Shown one piece after another: positions 61,645-64,000 of a stretch of 64,000 bases of DNA. The notes under the pieces were generated by a model. The model was not told where the DNA came from and searched no databases. It saw only the letters and a program-made list of their open reading frames with translations. Within the stretch, counting starts at the first letter, position 1. Each line of letters begins with the position of its first letter. The DNA comes from Bradyrhizobium paxllaeri (GTDB taxonomy: Bacteria > Pseudomonadota > Alphaproteobacteria > Rhizobiales > Xanthobacteraceae), in NCBI RefSeq assembly GCF_001693515.2, contig NZ_CP042968.1:7658501-7722500 (forward strand), in the 5' to 3' direction. Both the position numbers and the translations under genes were made by a program.

Positions 61645-62787
61645 ATGAGAGTAGTCCGTCGCCTGTTTCTCGGCCTCGCCACGGCCATGGCCGCGCTTGC
61701 CCTGGCGCTTCTCTCGCTGGCAATCGTCGCGACCATCAAGTTCTACAGCGACCGCGACCCGGCCCTGTCCGCGAGCCCGCTTGCAACAAGCTCCGATGCG
61801 CATCCGAGGCTTGCGGCCGCTGAACGCAAAAGCATCGCGGCAGAGCATCCGGCCTATTTCAGCCGAGGCAAGGAGCAGACATATCTGACGCTGGCCGAGT
61901 GGTACCAGGTCTACAGCTACAATGAATTTGGCAATTTCCTTGCGAGCGGAGGACGACAGACCGACTTTCCGTTTGCGACGGCCATCGGGAATTTCTGGAG
62001 CTGCTACTTCCTGTCGCTCGAGAAAAGCAAGGGTCAGGAATTCAACTGGCAGTACAATTTTGTTTCCTGGGTCATCGGCATCAATCTGACGGTCGAGTAC
62101 GGCGTCAAATTCGCCTACGAGAACACGGTCGGCCGCATCACCCAGGCGATCGCCGGGAGCGACACCGAGGCCGATGGTTTCATTGCAAAATCCTGGAACA
62201 GCTACGCCAAGACGCTGTACCAGACGACGTGGTACCACTACCCCTACTTCGCCGATCTCCCGGGCATCTGGCGCGAAACTGCGCTCTTCAACGGAGCGTT
62301 CGTCAGGAATGCCGAGCGGAAAATCGCGTTCTCGGTCTCGTACCTGCTCAAGGGCTCATACGCACAGCTGTGGCTCCTCGGCGCGGAGCAAAAAGACAAT
62401 CAGACGTTCAGCGTCGTCCAATCAGCCAATCGCGCGCTTCTGAACGATGACGGCATCAAGGTCCTGAAGGAATTGAGCGGCAATCGCTTTCTCATCGAGA
62501 CCGAACGATACGCAGGTTTCAAAGCCGCGCTTGTGAAGCTGATCGAAAGAAACGTCTCATTCATCGAGATCATGGGACACGAAACGATCGCGCTCGCGTA
62601 TTTATCGAAGAACGCCGAGGAGCCGATCTCGGCGTCGGCCAGGGTGATCGACCGGCGAGAACTGTTTTACCATCCGGAGGGGTACAGACACCGGATTACC
62701 CTCGAGGCGCGCGTCGACGCGTTGAAGGATACGCTACGCCTGATCGCTGACAACGGTTCGAAATTCGAGATGATCTATGATTTCTGA
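61645..62787 (+). CDS. Uncharacterised membrane-anchored protein
   Basis: 380 residues from ATG 61645. One N-terminal transmembrane helix (LFLGLATAMAALALALLSLA), then a mainly extracytoplasmic or cytoplasmic region with aromatic-rich blocks (LTLAEWYQVYSYNEFGNFLA, IGNFWSCYFLSLEKSK, TTWYHYPYFADLPG) and a mixed C-terminal part. Full-length, no frameshift, and codon use is in keeping with a real gene. No family recognised. ATG 61576 gives an implausible Cys/Ser-rich leader and was not used. Confidence 0.7.
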   Translation: MRVVRRLFLGLATAMAALALALLSLAIVATIKFYSDRDPALSASPLATSSDAHPRLAAAERKSIAAEHPAYFSRGKEQTYLTLAEWYQVYSYNEFGNFLASGGRQTDFPFATAIGNFWSCYFLSLEKSKGQEFNWQYNFVSWVIGINLTVEYGVKFAYENTVGRITQAIAGSDTEADGFIAKSWNSYAKTLYQTTWYHYPYFADLPGIWRETALFNGAFVRNAERKIAFSVSYLLKGSYAQLWLLGAEQKDNQTFSVVQSANRALLNDDGIKVLKELSGNRFLIETERYAGFKAALVKLIERNVSFIEIMGHETIALAYLSKNAEEPISASARVIDRRELFYHPEGYRHRITLEARVDALKDTLRLIADNGSKFEMIYDF

Positions 62788-62815
62788 ACCCGGCGTGATG
62801 AGAGAGCCGGGAGAT

Positions 62816-62889
62816 TGGAGCGGGCGAAGGGAATCGAACCCTCGTATGCAGCTTGGGAAGCTGCCGTTCTACCATTGAACTACGCCCGC
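62816..62889 (-). tRNA. tRNA-Gly (anticodon CCC)
   Basis: Minus-strand cloverleaf of 71 nt plus an encoded CCA: acceptor GCGGGCG/CGCCCGC, D-arm with AGTTCAATGGTAGA, anticodon stem GCAGC/GCTGC with loop TTCCCAA (anticodon CCC), T-arm GAGGGTTCGATTCCCTTC. CCA (62818-62816) follows the discriminator T at 62819. Decodes GGG. Confidence 0.96.
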
Positions 62890-63032
62890 GGCTCGTACCC
62901 CATGATTAGCCGACCGCGCGGCATTCGCCAAGCTGTTCCGTTGTTCGCCCGGCCTTACTGTTAACTTCGCCAAAATTCCGGATGCGATTCATCGCGCCGA
63001 TGCTATGATTCCAAGTCAGGGCTGGGTGGCGT

Positions 63033-63611
63033 ATGACGGGGCGTGGGTACACCATATTTGACACGGCGATCGGCCGCTGCGGGATTTCGTGGAGCCCGGC
63101 GGGCATTATCGGCGTGCAGCTCCCCGAAGTCCGCGAGATCGATACGCGGCGGCGGCTCTACCAGCTTTATCCCGATGCCCGCGAGCTCCCCCCGCCCGCG
63201 AACGTGCAGATCGCGATCGAGGGCATCGGCGCGCTGCTGCGCGGGGCGGTGTGCGATCTTGCCGACATCACACTGGATATGACCGGCATTCCTGCCTTCA
63301 GCCAGCGCGTCTACGCCTATGCACGCCAGATCCCGCGCGGCGAGACCCGGACTTATGCGGAAGTAGCTAGCAGCCTTCGCGCCTCCGGCGCGGTCCATTC
63401 GGTGTTGCAGGCGATCGGCCGCAACCCCTTCATGATCATCGTGCCCTGCCATCGCGTGCTCGAAGCGGGCAATTACGCCGACAAGATCTCGGCCCATGGC
63501 GGGGCGATTTCCAAGCGGCGGCTGCTTTCGATCGAGGGCGCCAGCCCGACCGCCAGCAAGACGCTCTTCGACGTACTGCTGCCGGTTGCGCCGCCCCGCA
63601 CGCATCCCTAA
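63033..63611 (+). CDS. ogt: Methylated-DNA--protein-cysteine methyltransferase (Ogt-like)
   Basis: 192 residues. Suicide repair of O6-alkylguanine. The methyl acceptor is Cys139 in NPFMIIVPCHRVLEAGN; preceding HTH-type IPRGETRTYAEVASSLRASG and AVHSVLQAIGRNP fit the DNA-binding domain. After the active site it reads ADKISAHGGAISKRRLLSIE, lacking the usual GYGGG; this might alter DNA contacts. Immediately followed by an AraC-like regulator. Confidence 0.93.
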   Translation: MTGRGYTIFDTAIGRCGISWSPAGIIGVQLPEVREIDTRRRLYQLYPDARELPPPANVQIAIEGIGALLRGAVCDLADITLDMTGIPAFSQRVYAYARQIPRGETRTYAEVASSLRASGAVHSVLQAIGRNPFMIIVPCHRVLEAGNYADKISAHGGAISKRRLLSIEGASPTASKTLFDVLLPVAPPRTHP

Positions 63612-63620
63612 ATCTGCGGG

Positions 63621-64000
63621 ATGATCGCGACCACGCTCATCGAGCGCAAATCCATCTCGGTGTCGGACTTTCGCTGCACTGCGGGGCCCGGCGATACGCC
63701 GTTTGCGGAGCAGCACCGCTGCCACTCGATTTCCTATGTGCGCAAGGGCAGCTTTGGCCTGCACTGCCGCGGCAAGTTCAATGAGCTGGTGGCGGGCTCC
63801 GTACTGATCGGCCATCCCGGCGACGAATATACCTGCACCCATGAGCACGTCTGCGGCGACGAATGCCTTTCGTTCTTCCTGAGCCCTGAACTGGTGGACG
63901 CGCTCGGCGACAGCCAGACGCCGTGGCAGATCGGCGCCGCGCCGCCGCTGCCGGAGCTCGTGGTGCTGGGCGAGCTGGCGCAATCGGCAGCAGATGGCAG
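63621..64000 (+). CDS. AraC-like transcriptional regulator, N-terminal part (runs off the right edge)
   Basis: About 126 residues visible. A cupin-like sensing domain: FRCTAGPGDTPFAEQHRCHS, ISYVRKGSFGLHCRGKFNEL and IGHPGDEYTCTHEHVCGDEC. The cysteine/histidine-rich loops could bind metal. The AraC DNA-binding domain would lie outside the window. It starts 9 bases after the alkyltransferase gene, so the two are in one transcript. Confidence 0.8.
   Translation, partial: MIATTLIERKSISVSDFRCTAGPGDTPFAEQHRCHSISYVRKGSFGLHCRGKFNELVAGSVLIGHPGDEYTCTHEHVCGDECLSFFLSPELVDALGDSQTPWQIGAAPPLPELVVLGELAQSAADG

Overview
The window looks like chromosome of a Bradyrhizobium-type alphaproteobacterium. The evidence is high GC, dense short-spaced genes, a class I lysyl-tRNA synthetase, a plant-type (class 2) glutamate-cysteine ligase, a PodJ-like polarity protein with Sel1 repeats, and many copies of palindromic intergenic repeats that I associate with bradyrhizobia. 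The genus is inferred from gene content and repeat style, not from a database search.

Layout. 1-1573: start of a cytochrome c oxidase operon on the minus strand (ctaC, then ctaD running off the left edge). 2085-5243: an IalB-like protein, a minus-strand envelope redox cluster (DoxX, DsrE-like, Tat-exported thioredoxin) facing a HxlR regulator, and a GNAT acetyltransferase. 5332-8655: tldD, lepB, a YjbR-type protein and a nucleotidyltransferase-like protein. 8785-12184: a PAN-domain protein, gshA, and a MarR regulator divergent from a glutathione S-transferase. 12359-17792: fatty-acid beta-oxidation operon (acyl-CoA dehydrogenase, thiolase, bifunctional hydratase/dehydrogenase). 17981-20588: SnoaL-like protein divergent from a PadR/AphA-like regulator, whose stop codon is the target site of an IS701-type element with a frameshifted transposase. 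20768-27014: PodJ-like protein, a ClpP-like periplasmic protein, and a TauE/TIGR02186 pair. 27114-31240: NRAMP-related transporter, metallo-beta-lactamase (MBL) hydrolase plus EamA exporter, and a divergent LysR. 31369-39908: the ligase-associated DNA repair set (PdeM and helicase on minus; exonuclease and ATP-dependent ligase on plus), interrupted by a solute-binding protein and a TPR-methyltransferase. 40006-43894: small membrane protein, MBL hydrolase, MATE exporter, pyrD and a DUF952 gene. 44026-48039: S24-type regulator followed by a Mug-like glycosylase, class II aldolase, and class I LysRS. 48217-50718: solute-binding protein, SCO protein with a small membrane protein, and a second ClpP-like protein. 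51008-55353: flavoprotein dehydrogenase, RidA, a PhaC-like hydrolase, a possible RibK-fold protein and a SnoaL-like protein. 55354 to about 56760: IS110-type element. 57104-58727: ECF sigma factor, DUF4142 protein and cupredoxin. 58731-64000: chemoreceptor, two unknown membrane proteins, tRNA-Gly(CCC), an O6-alkylguanine transferase and the start of an AraC-like regulator.

How the parts work together. Four divergent or linked regulator-target pairs carry visible DNA palindromes in their shared intergenic region (HxlR/DoxX, MarR/GST, PadR/SnoaL) or a shared promoter motif (ECF sigma and the DUF4142 gene). DNA repair is well represented: PdeM, helicase, exonuclease, ligase, Mug-like glycosylase and alkyltransferase. 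Seven copies of one polar inverted repeat lie almost entirely at gene 3' ends, and two of them supply the stop codon of the adjoining gene.
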